A stretch of 64,000 nucleotides of DNA, from contig NZ_BSTQ01000019.1 in assembly GCF_030269605.1 (NCBI RefSeq), positions 167,246-231,245 on the forward strand, written 5' to 3'. The stretch is from Lentzea sp. NBRC 105346. Lineage in GTDB: Bacteria > Actinomycetota > Actinomycetes > Mycobacteriales > Pseudonocardiaceae. How positions within the stretch are numbered: the first letter of the stretch is position 1; each line of letters starts with the position of its first letter. The translations under genes were made by a program, and so were the position numbers. Below the pieces are notes generated by a model. That model had not been told where the DNA came from, made no database searches, and saw only the letters and a program-made list of their open reading frames with translations. Positions 56,393 through 64,000 of the stretch are shown in pieces.

Positions 56393-57531
56393 CGAACTTC
56401 GTCGAGAGTGAAGAGCGCATCGCGTTGCGCAAGGCGGTCGCCGACCTGGGTGCGCGCTACGGCCACGACTACTTCGTGGCGAAGGCGCGGGCGGGGGAGA
56501 AGACGACCGAGCTGTGGGCGGACGCCGGAAAGCACGGCTACCTCGGCGTCGCGGTGCCGGAGGAGTACGGCGGTGGCGGTGGTGGCATCGGTGACCTGGC
56601 GGCGGTGTGCGAGGAGCTGGCCGCGGCCGGTTGCCCGCTGCTGCTGATGGTCGTGTCGCCGGCGATCTGCGCGACCGTGATCGCGCGGTTCGGCACCGAG
56701 GACCAGAAGCAGCGGTGGCTGCCCGGTTTCGCGGACGGGTCGGTCAAGATGGCCTTCGCGATCACCGAGCCCGACGCCGGGTCCAACGCGCACAAGCTGA
56801 AGACACGCGTGCGGCGCGACGGTGATGAGTGGGTCCTGAACGGCGGCAAGTACTACATCTCCGGGGTCGACGAGGTCGACGCCGTGATGGTGGTGGCCGT
56901 CCAGTCGACGGGACCGGTCCTGGTGATCGTGCCGGTTTCCGCCGAGGGGTTCACCTATCAGGAGATCCCGATGGATCTCGTGTCGCCGGAGAAGCAGTTC
57001 ACCCTGTTCTTCGACGACGTGCGCCTGCCGTCGGACGCCGTCGTGGGCTCGCCGGACCACGGGCTGCAGCAGATCTTCGCGGGGCTCAACCCGGAGCGGA
57101 TCATGGCCGCGTCGTTCGCCACGGGTGTCGCGCGGCGAGCCCTGGACAAGGCTTCCGCCTACGCCCGTGAGCGGAACGTGTGGGACGCGCCGATCGGCGC
57201 GCATCAGGGGCTGGCGCATCCGCTGGCGCAGCGGGCGATCGAGACCGAGCTGGCACGGGTGATGACGCAGAAGGCCGCCGCCTTGTATGACGCGGGGCTC
57301 GACCGGGAGGCCGGTGAGGCGGCCAACATGGCCAAGTACGCCGCGGGTGAGGCCGTCGCCGGTGCGGTGGACCAGGCGATCCAGGTGCATGGCGGTAACG
57401 GCCTGTCGGCGGAGTTCGGGCTGGCGTCGTTGCTGGCGGCCTCACGGGTGTCGCGGATCGCTCCCGTCAGCCGGGAGATGATCCTCAACTTCGTGGCTCA
57501 GCACACGCTCAAGCTGCCGCGCTCGTACTGA
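56389..57531 (+). CDS. Acyl-CoA dehydrogenase (second of the operon)
   Basis: 380 aa, ATG overlapping the previous stop. AVPEEYGGGGGGIGDLAAVCEELAAAG, MAFAITEPDAGSNAHKLKTRVRRDGDEWVLNG, and GANMAKYAAGE-like and IQVHGGNGLSAEFGLASLLAASRV segments show a full acyl-CoA dehydrogenase. It differs from the operon's first dehydrogenase, implying two dehydrogenation steps on a branched acyl chain. Last gene of the operon. Confidence 0.92.
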   Translation: MTNFVESEERIALRKAVADLGARYGHDYFVAKARAGEKTTELWADAGKHGYLGVAVPEEYGGGGGGIGDLAAVCEELAAAGCPLLLMVVSPAICATVIARFGTEDQKQRWLPGFADGSVKMAFAITEPDAGSNAHKLKTRVRRDGDEWVLNGGKYYISGVDEVDAVMVVAVQSTGPVLVIVPVSAEGFTYQEIPMDLVSPEKQFTLFFDDVRLPSDAVVGSPDHGLQQIFAGLNPERIMAASFATGVARRALDKASAYARERNVWDAPIGAHQGLAHPLAQRAIETELARVMTQKAAALYDAGLDREAGEAANMAKYAAGEAVAGAVDQAIQVHGGNGLSAEFGLASLLAASRVSRIAPVSREMILNFVAQHTLKLPRSY

Positions 57532-57573
57532 CCTCCGGTGGCCGCCGGGCGAGCGGGGCCGCACAATCGCGGG

Positions 57574-58749
57574 ATGGCGAGTGCGGAGCGGCACGACGTC
57601 GTCGTCATCGGAGGCGGTCAGGCCGGCCTCGCGATGAGCGCCGTGCTGCGGGAGCGCGGCCGGGAGCACGTCGTGCTGGAACGGCGGCGCGTCGCCGAGC
57701 GCTGGCAGACCGAGCGGTGGGACTCGCTGCGGTTCCAGTTCCCGAACTGGGCGCTGGAACTGCCCGGCCAGACCTACAAAGGGGATGCCCCGGACGACTT
57801 CGCCCACTACCGGGAGATCGTCGCCTTCCTGCAGGAGTATGCGGCCGGGGCGCCCGTCCGTGAGCACACCGAGGTCGTCGGGCTGGCCGAGGACGGTGAC
57901 GGCTTCGTCGTGTCACTCAAGGAAGGGGCGTTGCGCGCCAGGCAGGTCGTCGTCGCCACCGGACCGTTCCACCGCCCGGCGTTCCCGCGGTTCGACATCC
58001 CGCCGTCCGTGCTGCAGACCGATCCGACGCGCTATCGGAACCCCGCCGACCTCCCAGAGGGCGCGGTGCTCGTCGTGGGCAGCGGGGCGTCCGGCTTCCA
58101 GATCGCCGACGAGCTGCGGATGGCCGGGCGGCGGGTGTTCCTGTCGGTCAGCAGGCACAAGCGCGTCCCGAGGCGGTTCCGGGGCAAGGACATGTACTGG
58201 TGGCTGGGGGAGCTGGGCCGCTGGACGCAGACCATCGACAGCTTCCCGGACCGCGTGTACCCGCCGTCGACCGTCGTCACCGGGGTGAACGGCGGCTACG
58301 ACGTCGACGTCCGGCGGCTCGCCGCCGACGGCGTCACGGTGGTCGGCAGAGTCCTCGGCGCGTCCGGCGACACCTTGGCGATCCGGCCCAACGCCAACCA
58401 GATCCTCGACGAGGCCGACCAGTCGTTCGACGCGTTCATGAAAGCGGCGTGCGAGTTGCTGGGCGAGCAACCGGAAGAGGTCGCACACCTGCCCGGTGTC
58501 GAGGAGGTCGAGTCGCTGGACCTCAGCGGAATCGGCACGATCATCTGGGCGACCGGCTACGCCTACGACTACGGGTGGCTGAAGATGTCCGTGTTCGACG
58601 GGCGCGGGCGGCCCGTGCAGCAGCGTGGCGTCACACCGCGGCCGGGGCTCTACTTCCTCGGGTTGCACTGGATGCACACGTTCAAGTCGGGACTGCTCGC
58701 CGGCGTCGGTGCGGACGCCGAGTACGTCGCCGATCAGATGTCCCGATAA
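57574..58749 (+). CDS. FAD-dependent flavoprotein monooxygenase (YUCCA/BVMO-like)
   Basis: 391 aa from ATG at 57574. GGGQAGLAMSAVLRERG (FAD site, about 12-28), LVVGSGASGFQIADELRMAG (NADPH site, about 168-187) and IIWATGYAYDYGWLKMSVFDGRGRPVQQRGVTPRPGLYFLG identify a group B flavin monooxygenase or related dehydrogenase. It oxidises an unidentified substrate. It stands alone after the acyl-CoA operon and shares no overlap. Confidence 0.88.
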   Translation: MASAERHDVVVIGGGQAGLAMSAVLRERGREHVVLERRRVAERWQTERWDSLRFQFPNWALELPGQTYKGDAPDDFAHYREIVAFLQEYAAGAPVREHTEVVGLAEDGDGFVVSLKEGALRARQVVVATGPFHRPAFPRFDIPPSVLQTDPTRYRNPADLPEGAVLVVGSGASGFQIADELRMAGRRVFLSVSRHKRVPRRFRGKDMYWWLGELGRWTQTIDSFPDRVYPPSTVVTGVNGGYDVDVRRLAADGVTVVGRVLGASGDTLAIRPNANQILDEADQSFDAFMKAACELLGEQPEEVAHLPGVEEVESLDLSGIGTIIWATGYAYDYGWLKMSVFDGRGRPVQQRGVTPRPGLYFLGLHWMHTFKSGLLAGVGADAEYVADQMSR

Positions 58750-58796
58750 ACACGATACGAAAGTTGTTGTGGATTCACTTGCGTGCGGTGATCGAT

Positions 58797-59663
58797 TCAC
58801 CATTCCCAGCGCATGCCGAACACACCCGGACCGAAGTCCAGTGCTACCGCGTGCACATATCCCCACGTGTCGACGAACGCCGGTCGTGCACCGCCGAGCA
58901 CGCCTTCACCGACGCCGGTGGCGAACTGTTCGCACCGCGCCGGCGGGTGTTCGCGCGGGAATTTGATCTCCAGCACGTAGTCCTGGACGCGGTTCGGGAA
59001 GCGGCGGAAGTGGGTGTGCTCCGAGGCACCCAGCGGGTACGTCAGCTCGTACTCGATGGCGACGGTGGAGCCCTCGTCGAGCGGGCTGTCGAACAGCAGC
59101 TCGGCGATCAGCACGCCGTTGGTGCGTTCGCGGGCGACCCGGCCGACGCGGCACGCGCGCAGCGCCGTCACCTCCGGCAACGCGGAACCCGTGTCGTGGC
59201 ACAGGATCCAGCGGTCGACCCCGGCCGTGTCGGCGTGCATCACCAGGCGGGAACGCACGGTGCGCACGGCACCCGAGGAGTCGGTCTCGACGCGGTCGTG
59301 CTGGCCGGTCAGCGTCAACCCCGAGCCGTCCCACGCGGCGCGCGGGAGCGGTGGCTGCGGCCGGGCCCGGCCGCGGGGGCGTGGTGGGCCGAGCAGCCTG
59401 CTCAGCGAGCCGGGCGGCACGTCGAGCACGTCCTCCAGCTGGGCCAGCGCGGCGAGTGACTCCGGACGTTCCGGTCTGCGGCGGCCGGACTGCCAGTAGC
59501 TGAGGGCGGTGATGCTGATCGGGGCGCCGCGCAGTCTCAGCTTGTGCTGCAGGCGCTCCAGGCTGAGTCCTCTGACCTGGATCGCGGCGCGCAACGCCTC
59601 CGCGAACGGACCGGTCACGAGCAGGTCTGCCAACTCCTCGCGAGGCGGGTAAATGGTGAGCAT
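58797..59663 (-). CDS. HTH-domain protein of unknown function
   Basis: 288 aa, ATG at 59663 after GGAGGGG (GTG at 59666 is an alternative). Residues ~10-95 contain FAEALRAAIQVRGLSLERLQHKLRLRGAPISITALSYWQSGRRRPERPESLAALAQLEDVLDVPPGSLSRLL, an XRE-like helix-turn-helix. The remainder is beta-rich (RSRLVMHADTAGVDRWILCHDTGS, TVAIEYELTYPLG). I recognise no family; it is possibly a DNA-binding regulator of the divergent protease cluster. Confidence 0.65.
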   Translation of the reverse strand: MLTIYPPREELADLLVTGPFAEALRAAIQVRGLSLERLQHKLRLRGAPISITALSYWQSGRRRPERPESLAALAQLEDVLDVPPGSLSRLLGPPRPRGRARPQPPLPRAAWDGSGLTLTGQHDRVETDSSGAVRTVRSRLVMHADTAGVDRWILCHDTGSALPEVTALRACRVGRVARERTNGVLIAELLFDSPLDEGSTVAIEYELTYPLGASEHTHFRRFPNRVQDYVLEIKFPREHPPARCEQFATGVGEGVLGGARPAFVDTWGYVHAVALDFGPGVFGMRWEW

Positions 59664-59666
59664 CAC

Positions 59667-59841
59667 CCCTCCGTTTCGCCAGGGCCAAGACGGGAACGTA
59701 CCGGCTGAAAAGACCGTGCGGTACAGCCGATCGGCGGTTTTCCCATCAATGAAAAGTCGGAAATCTTGTTGTCTGTCGAACTATTCAGCCGCCAATGGTC
59801 TCGATTGGATCCCTGCAACCTGCGAGGCAAGGACGAGGCGA
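59667..59841. other. Divergent gap before the protease cluster
   Basis: The gap holds an AT-richer stretch (59745-59785) that could contain the protease promoter and ends in the AAGGACGAGGCG ribosome site. I found no clear inverted repeat for the divergent HTH protein. Confidence 0.4.
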
Positions 59842-61014
59842 ATGCGCAAGACAGCATCCCTGCTCTGCTCCGCCGTCATCGGCACGGCACTCACCATGGT
59901 CGCGATGCCCGCACAAGCGGCCGAGGGCACGATCCTCTCCACCGCCGGCGCGGAAGTCGTGCCCGGTAGTTACATCGTCAAGATGCGTGAAGGCGTTCTC
60001 ACGGCGAGCGCGACCGGTCTGGCCGCCAAGTTCGGCGGAGAGGTCGGGTTCACGTATCCGAACGTTTTCAAGGGTTTCTCGGTCAAGATGTCCGAGCGCC
60101 AGGCGAAGCGGCTCGCCGCGGACCCGGCCGTCGAGTACGTCGAGACGGACCAGGTGGTCCAGGTCGAGGCCACCCAGCCGAACCCGCCGTCGTGGGGAAT
60201 CGACCGCATCGACCAGAAGAACCTGCCGCTGGACCAGAAGTACACCTACAACTCGACCGGCAAGGGCGTGAACGCCTACGTCATCGACACGGGTGTGCGC
60301 ATCTCGCACAAGACGTTCGGCGGCCGCGCGGTCAACGGCCGTGACTGCGTCGAGAACGACAACGTGGCGCAGGACGGCCACGGTCACGGCACGCACGTCG
60401 CGGGCACCATCGCGGGCACCGAGTACGGCGTCGCGAAACAGGCCACGATCGTTGCCGTGCGCGTGCTGAACAACCAGGGCAGCGGCACCACCGCCGGTGT
60501 CATCTGCGGCATCGAGTGGGTCGGCACGAACCACAAGAAGCCGGCCGTGGCGAACATGTCGCTCGGCGGCGGCGCGCAGACCTCGCTCGACCAGGCCGTG
60601 CGCAGCGCCATCCTCAAGGGCGTCACGTTCGGCATCGCGGCGGGCAACAGCAACGCCAACGCCAACGGCTTCTCCCCGGCTCGCGTGTCCGAGGCGATCA
60701 CGGTCGGCGCCACCGAGCGCACCGACGCCCGTGCGTCGTACTCGAACTTCGGCGCCGTGCTCGACGTGTTCGCGCCGGGTTCGGGCATCACGTCGTCGTG
60801 GAACACCAGTGACACGGCCACGAACACCATCTCCGGCACCTCCATGGCGACGCCGCACGTCGTCGGTGTCGTGGCCAGGTACCTGCAGGGCAACTTCAAC
60901 AACACGCCCGCGCAGGTGCAGGCGGCGATCGTCGCCGCGGCGACGCCGGGCAAGGTCGGCAACCCCGGAGCGGGCTCGCCGAACCGTTTGCTGTTCCTCG
61001 CACCCACGTCCTGA
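59842..61014 (+). CDS. Secreted S8 (subtilisin/proteinase K-type) serine protease 1
   Basis: 390 aa. MRKTASLLCSAVIGTALTMVAMPAQA is a signal peptide; an I9 propeptide follows (VPGSYIVKMREGVLTASATGLA to VEYVETDQVVQVEATQPN). The catalytic domain has Asp in YVIDTGVRISH, His in GHGHGTHVAGT, the oxyanion Asn in IAAGNSNANA and Ser in SGTSMATPHVVG. Cysteines in GRDCVE and GVICGI could form a disulfide. It is expected to be autoprocessed and secreted, degrading extracellular protein. First of three tandem paralogues; a terminator follows. Confidence 0.93.
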   Translation: MRKTASLLCSAVIGTALTMVAMPAQAAEGTILSTAGAEVVPGSYIVKMREGVLTASATGLAAKFGGEVGFTYPNVFKGFSVKMSERQAKRLAADPAVEYVETDQVVQVEATQPNPPSWGIDRIDQKNLPLDQKYTYNSTGKGVNAYVIDTGVRISHKTFGGRAVNGRDCVENDNVAQDGHGHGTHVAGTIAGTEYGVAKQATIVAVRVLNNQGSGTTAGVICGIEWVGTNHKKPAVANMSLGGGAQTSLDQAVRSAILKGVTFGIAAGNSNANANGFSPARVSEAITVGATERTDARASYSNFGAVLDVFAPGSGITSSWNTSDTATNTISGTSMATPHVVGVVARYLQGNFNNTPAQVQAAIVAAATPGKVGNPGAGSPNRLLFLAPTS

Positions 61015-61030
61015 TCCCTTTCCATTCGAA

Positions 61031-61059
61031 CGGCCCCGGCTCCTCCTGAGCCGGGGCCG
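61031..61059. terminator. Rho-independent terminator after protease 1
   Basis: CGGCCCCGGCTC (61031-61042) and GAGCCGGGGCCG (61048-61059) pair perfectly around CTCCT, followed by TTTCCCC. It separates proteases 1 and 2, which may therefore be independently expressed. Confidence 0.85.
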
Positions 61060-61084
61060 TTTCCCCTGTGGTGAAAGGAAGACC

Positions 61085-62164
61085 ATGAGATCCCTGCTGA
61101 CAGTCGCCGTCCTGACGGCAGCGGTCGTCGTCACGCCTGCCGACGCCGCGACATCCCGCTACATCGTGGTGTTGAAACAGGGCGCGGTCTCCACGTTCAG
61201 CGGAGCCGTCGACCACCGGTACTCCAATGTTTTCAACGGGTTCAGCGCGCGCATGACAACAACACGGGCGCGGCAGCTCGCCGCCGACCCGAACGTGTCG
61301 CATGTGGAGCGTGACCAGATCGTGCACGCGCTCTCCGTGCAGTACAACCCGCCGTGGGGCCTGGACCGCATCGACCAGCGCAAGCTGCCCCTCGACCAGC
61401 GGTACGCCTACACCAGCACCGGACGCGGCGTGAACGTCTACGTCGTCGACACCGGCATCCGCAAGACGCACGTCGACTTCGGCGGCCGCGCCCGTGACGG
61501 CTGGGACTTCGTCGACAACGACCCGGTCGCCGACGACGGGAACGGCCACGGCACGCACGTCGCCGCGATCGCGGTGGGCACCAAGTACGGCGTCGCGAAG
61601 CAGGCGACGGTGTACGGCGTGAAGGTGCTGGGCGCCAACGGAAGCGGCACGACGGCTGGGGTCATCGCGGGCATCGACTGGGTGACTCGCAATGCCATCA
61701 AGCCCGCGGTCGCGAACCTGTCGCTCGGTGGCCCGAAGTCAGTGGTTCTTGACGCGGCGATAACCAAGTCCATCCAGTCCGGCATCACCTACACGGCCGC
61801 GGCGGGCGGCAGCAACTCCGACGCGGGCAACTTCTCGCCGTGCAGCGTCAAGGAAGCGATTTGCGTGGGGGCGCTCACACAGACCGACACAAAGGCGCCT
61901 TTCTCCAACTTCGGCCCCGCCGTTGACATTTGGGCGCCAGGTGTGAACATCCCGTCGGCATGGAACACGAATGACACCGCCACCGCCACATTGAGCGGTG
62001 GATCGATGGCGGCACCGCATGCGGCCGGTGTCGCGGCCAGGTTCCTGCAGTTCAACGGCACGGCGACGCCCGCTCAGGTGGAGAGCGCTCTCATTAACAT
62101 AGGGACGCCGGGAACGCCACCCGTCAACCGGATCCTTTACTGGCCACCTATTGAAATCGGCTGA
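61085..62164 (+). CDS. Secreted S8 serine protease 2 with substituted oxyanion-hole residue
   Basis: 359 aa, ATG after GAAAGGAAG. MRSLLTVAVLTAAVVVTPADA is the signal peptide; a shortened propeptide (RYIVVLKQGAVSTFSGAVDHRYSNVF) follows. Asp (YVVDTGIRKTHVD), His (GNGHGTHVAAIA) and Ser (LSGGSMAAPHAAG, Ser307) are kept. The Asn expected in AAGN is Gly242 (TAAAGGSNSDAG), and GTSMATPH has become GGSMAAPH. Two extra cysteines occur in SPCSVKEAICVGA. It may have altered or lost activity, or a special substrate. Confidence 0.9.
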   Translation: MRSLLTVAVLTAAVVVTPADAATSRYIVVLKQGAVSTFSGAVDHRYSNVFNGFSARMTTTRARQLAADPNVSHVERDQIVHALSVQYNPPWGLDRIDQRKLPLDQRYAYTSTGRGVNVYVVDTGIRKTHVDFGGRARDGWDFVDNDPVADDGNGHGTHVAAIAVGTKYGVAKQATVYGVKVLGANGSGTTAGVIAGIDWVTRNAIKPAVANLSLGGPKSVVLDAAITKSIQSGITYTAAAGGSNSDAGNFSPCSVKEAICVGALTQTDTKAPFSNFGPAVDIWAPGVNIPSAWNTNDTATATLSGGSMAAPHAAGVAARFLQFNGTATPAQVESALINIGTPGTPPVNRILYWPPIEIG

Positions 62165-62271
62165 GTCAATGCTGTCCATTCCTTAAGATCGCTTGCGCTG
62201 GAACCGGGTTGTCTCGTTAGTCTCCTGTCGTTCGTCCCCTGCAAAACCCTGCAACGAACGGAAATCGCACA
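62165..62271. other. Gap before protease 3
   Basis: 107 bp between proteases 2 and 3. I see no hairpin terminator and no confident promoter. Confidence 0.35.
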
Positions 62272-63450
62272 ATGCGTGAGACGCGAATGACCCGGTTCCT
62301 GGCCGGGATCGGCGTGACCACGGTCGCGCTGTCAGTCCTGTTCGCACCTGGCGCTTCCGCCGCCGTGGGCGAGATCAAGGCCGCCGACGCGGCCGAGAAG
62401 GTTCCGGGCAGCTTCATCGTGAAGCTCAAGGACGGCAACACCACCTCCGCGGGCCAGCTGGCGTCCCGCTTCGGTGCGCGCATCGAGCGGAACTACAGCG
62501 CTCTCAACGGTTTCAACGTGAAGCTGTCCGAGGCGCAGGCCCGTCGGCTCGCCGCCGACCCGGCGGTCGAGTACGTCGAGCAGGACCAGGTCGTGCACGT
62601 CGAGGCGACCCAGACCAACCCGCCGTCGTGGGGCCTCGACCGGATCGACCAGACGTCGTTGCCGCTCAACAGCTCCTACAGCTACACCTCGACCGGCAGC
62701 GGCGTGACCGCGTACGTCATCGACACCGGCGTGCGGATCTCGCACAGCACGTTCGGCGGCCGTGCGCGCAACGGTTACGACTTCGTCGACAACGACAGCG
62801 TGGCGCAGGACGGCAACGGCCACGGCACGCACGTCGCGGGCACCATCGCCGGTTCGCAGTACGGCGTCGCCAAGGGCGCGAGCATCGTGGGCGTCCGCGT
62901 GCTCGACAACTCCGGCAGTGGCACCACCGCCGGCGTCGTCAACGGCATCGACTGGGTGGCGAAGAACGCCGTCAAGCCGGCCGTCGCCAACCTGTCGCTC
63001 GGTGGCGGCGCCTCCACCGCGATCGACACCGCGGTGCGCAACGCCATCGCGGCCGGCGTGACCTTCGCGGTCGCGGCGGGCAACAGCAACGCCAACGCCT
63101 CGGCGTACTCCCCGGCCCGCGTGTCGGAGGCGATCACGGTCGGCGCGACGACGTCCACGGACGCCCGCGCGTCGTACTCGAACTACGGTTCGGTGCTGGA
63201 CATCTTCGCGCCCGGCTCGTCGATCACGTCCGCGTGGAACACCGGCGACAGCGCCACGAACACCATCTCGGGCACGTCGATGGCGACCCCGCACGTGGCG
63301 GGCGCGGCGGCGCGGTACCTGTCCACCCACAAGTCGGCGACCCCGGCGCAGGTGGCCTCGTACCTCACGTCGACCGCCGTGTCGGGCAAGGTGACCAGCC
63401 CCGGCACCGGTTCGCCGAACCGGCTGCTGTACCTGGCTCCTTCTGCCTGA
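62272..63450 (+). CDS. Secreted S8 serine protease 3
   Basis: 392 aa. MRETRMTRFLAGIGVTTVALSVLFAPGASA is the signal peptide (a second ATG at 62287 would drop five residues). Propeptide VPGSFIVKLKDGNTTSAGQLASRFGARIERNYSALNGFNVKLSEAQARRLAADPAVEYVEQDQVV; catalytic Asp in YVIDTGVRISHSTF, His in GNGHGTHVAGT, Asn in VAAGNSNANA and Ser in SGTSMATPHVAG. Closely similar to protease 1 but without its cysteine pair. A terminator follows. Confidence 0.93.
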   Translation: MRETRMTRFLAGIGVTTVALSVLFAPGASAAVGEIKAADAAEKVPGSFIVKLKDGNTTSAGQLASRFGARIERNYSALNGFNVKLSEAQARRLAADPAVEYVEQDQVVHVEATQTNPPSWGLDRIDQTSLPLNSSYSYTSTGSGVTAYVIDTGVRISHSTFGGRARNGYDFVDNDSVAQDGNGHGTHVAGTIAGSQYGVAKGASIVGVRVLDNSGSGTTAGVVNGIDWVAKNAVKPAVANLSLGGGASTAIDTAVRNAIAAGVTFAVAAGNSNANASAYSPARVSEAITVGATTSTDARASYSNYGSVLDIFAPGSSITSAWNTGDSATNTISGTSMATPHVAGAAARYLSTHKSATPAQVASYLTSTAVSGKVTSPGTGSPNRLLYLAPSA

Positions 63451-63460
63451 TGAAGTGAAA

Positions 63461-63495
63461 TGAAGCCCTGGCAGCCACCCGCTGCCAGGGCTTCA
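63461..63495. terminator. Terminator after protease 3
   Basis: TGAAGCCCTGGCAG (63461-63474), loop CCACCCG, and the perfect complement CTGCCAGGGCTTCA (63482-63495). It serves protease 3 and perhaps the convergent small membrane protein, whose stop lies at its right edge. Confidence 0.85.
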
Positions 63496-63798
63496 CCCTT
63501 GCGCGATCCCCAGCGCGCTGACGAACAGGCCGACGACCAGCGCGACGCCGATCCACGGCCAGTAGGCGCGCGGGCCGTTCGGAGTGCGGATCCACGTGGC
63601 GAGGCTCGTGGCGACGAGGATCGGGATCGGGCCGAACAGCATCAGCATCATCGGCAGCTGCCCGTACGCGCACGCGCCGGTGGTCGCACCGGCGGCGCAC
63701 GACTGGGTCGGCGTGAACGCCATGATGCCCAGCACCATCGCGAAGGCGACCGTGAAGAACAGCGCCACCATGCCGACGACGGTCAGGAAGATCCGCAT
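63493..63798 (-). CDS. Small membrane protein of unknown function
   Basis: 101 aa with three hydrophobic segments (MRIFLTVVGMVALFFTVAFAMVLGIMAF, MLMLFGPIPILVATSLATWI and YWPWIGVALVVGLFVSALGIA) and two cysteines between the first two (QSCAAGATTGACAYG). No family recognised. Its start is 41 nt from a truncated family-1 repeat (R3). Confidence 0.75.
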   Translation of the reverse strand: MRIFLTVVGMVALFFTVAFAMVLGIMAFTPTQSCAAGATTGACAYGQLPMMLMLFGPIPILVATSLATWIRTPNGPRAYWPWIGVALVVGLFVSALGIAQG

Positions 63799-63838
63799 GC
63801 GGGCAGGCTAGTGGTCGAGCGTCAAGCACGCCCGTGAT

Positions 63839-63871
63839 TGCTATGGGGGGAGCTTTCCAAGCGCTGACCGC
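63839..63871. repeat. Family 1 element, truncated copy R3
   Basis: 33 nt match the left 33 positions of R1 with three differences, then diverge right after GCGCTGACCGC, where R1 and R2 continue CATGAAGGG. This looks like an insertion or deletion breakpoint at 63871. As with R1, the element lies upstream of a minus-strand gene. Confidence 0.7.
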
Positions 63872-63911
63872 TTGCTGGTGTTTTAACCGGGAAGCTCCTG
63901 ATCTTTGACAT

Positions 63912-63985
63912 GGGCACGGCCACCGCTTGATCATTTTCGGGTTCCGTCCAAAGAACTCGATCATGACAAGTGGTGGCCGTGGCTC
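63912..63985. repeat. Imperfect inverted repeat at right window edge
   Basis: GGGCACGGCCACCGCTTGATCA (63912-63933) pairs imperfectly with the region 63961-63984 (CATGACAAGTGGTGGCCGTGGCTC). It may be the end of an insertion sequence that continues past the window or a cruciform; nothing identifiable can be stated. Confidence 0.45.
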
Positions 63986-64000
63986 ATAGTCTGCCCGATC

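Noticed and set aside
63365..63964. Minus-strand frame at the right edge as a transposase fragment
   Set aside because: The translation lacks any DDE-type or other transposase motif and overlaps protease 3 and the small membrane gene.

Overview
This is a high-GC actinobacterial chromosome segment, most likely from the Pseudonocardiaceae (a Lentzea-, Saccharothrix- or Amycolatopsis-like organism). The evidence is the strong G/C third-position bias, the many GTG/TTG starts with GTGA/ATGA stop-start overlaps, the ruvCAB-yajC-secDF-apt-rel-ppi-MBL-hisS gene order typical of actinobacteria, WhiJ/NsdA-type XRE regulators, a WXG100-like cluster, and SOS boxes of the TCGAAC-N4-GTTCGA type. The genus call is inference.

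Layout. 1-7.3 kb: accessory and regulatory genes (5'-truncated DUF1801 gene, phosphotransferase, XRE-type regulator, two HxlR regulators with inverted-repeat operators in front of a DUF899 gene and a thioesterase-SDR pair, alpha/beta hydrolase). 7.3-10.4 kb: DHFR-like reductase and a tandem CNNM/CorC pair. 10.4-17.5 kb: a divergent LacI regulator and an operon of Gfo/Idh oxidoreductase, DUF993 aldolase-like protein, sugar isomerase/epimerase and a complete tripartite tricarboxylate-type (TctCBA) transporter. This looks like an uptake-plus-catabolism unit for an unidentified sugar or sugar acid. 17.5-24.4 kb: serine beta-lactamase-like enzyme, SDR, MarR, secreted SMP-30/NHL-like protein, iron-siderophore-binding-like lipoprotein, hydrolase, and a GGDEF-cupin pair.

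24.5-37.5 kb is the conserved housekeeping core: ruvC (with an SOS box), ruvA, ruvB, yajC, secD, secF, apt, rel, a cyclophilin, an MBL hydrolase and hisS. The ruvC-ruvA junction carries an unusual duplicated start module. 37.5-44.6 kb: an AbiEi-like gene bracketed by two related palindromes, an aminopropyltransferase-like protein, DUF1304, a YibE/F protein, and an SOS-boxed Rv2578c-type radical SAM protein whose Fe-S cysteine motif is split by an intein with remnants of a LAGLIDADG endonuclease.

44.6-48.2 kb: a five-gene type VII secretion-associated cluster. 48.2-49.06 kb: a gene-free stretch of nested long inverted repeats and tandem ~44-bp repeats. 49.06-57.5 kb: a TetR-led operon (TIGR03084 protein, AtuA-like DUF1446 pair, two acyl-CoA dehydrogenases, carboxyltransferase and biotin carboxylase/BCCP) that probably degrades a branched acyl-CoA. 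57.5-64 kb: flavin monooxygenase, an HTH protein, three tandem secreted S8 proteases (the middle one lacks the oxyanion-hole Asn), a small membrane protein, and an interrupted repeat at the right edge.

The strongest unusual signals are the ruvC/ruvA start-module duplication, the intein in the radical SAM cluster motif, a family of 55-nt elements at divergent promoters, the palindrome-bracketed gene, and the 48.2-49.06 kb repeat island. No tRNA, rRNA or CRISPR array was seen.
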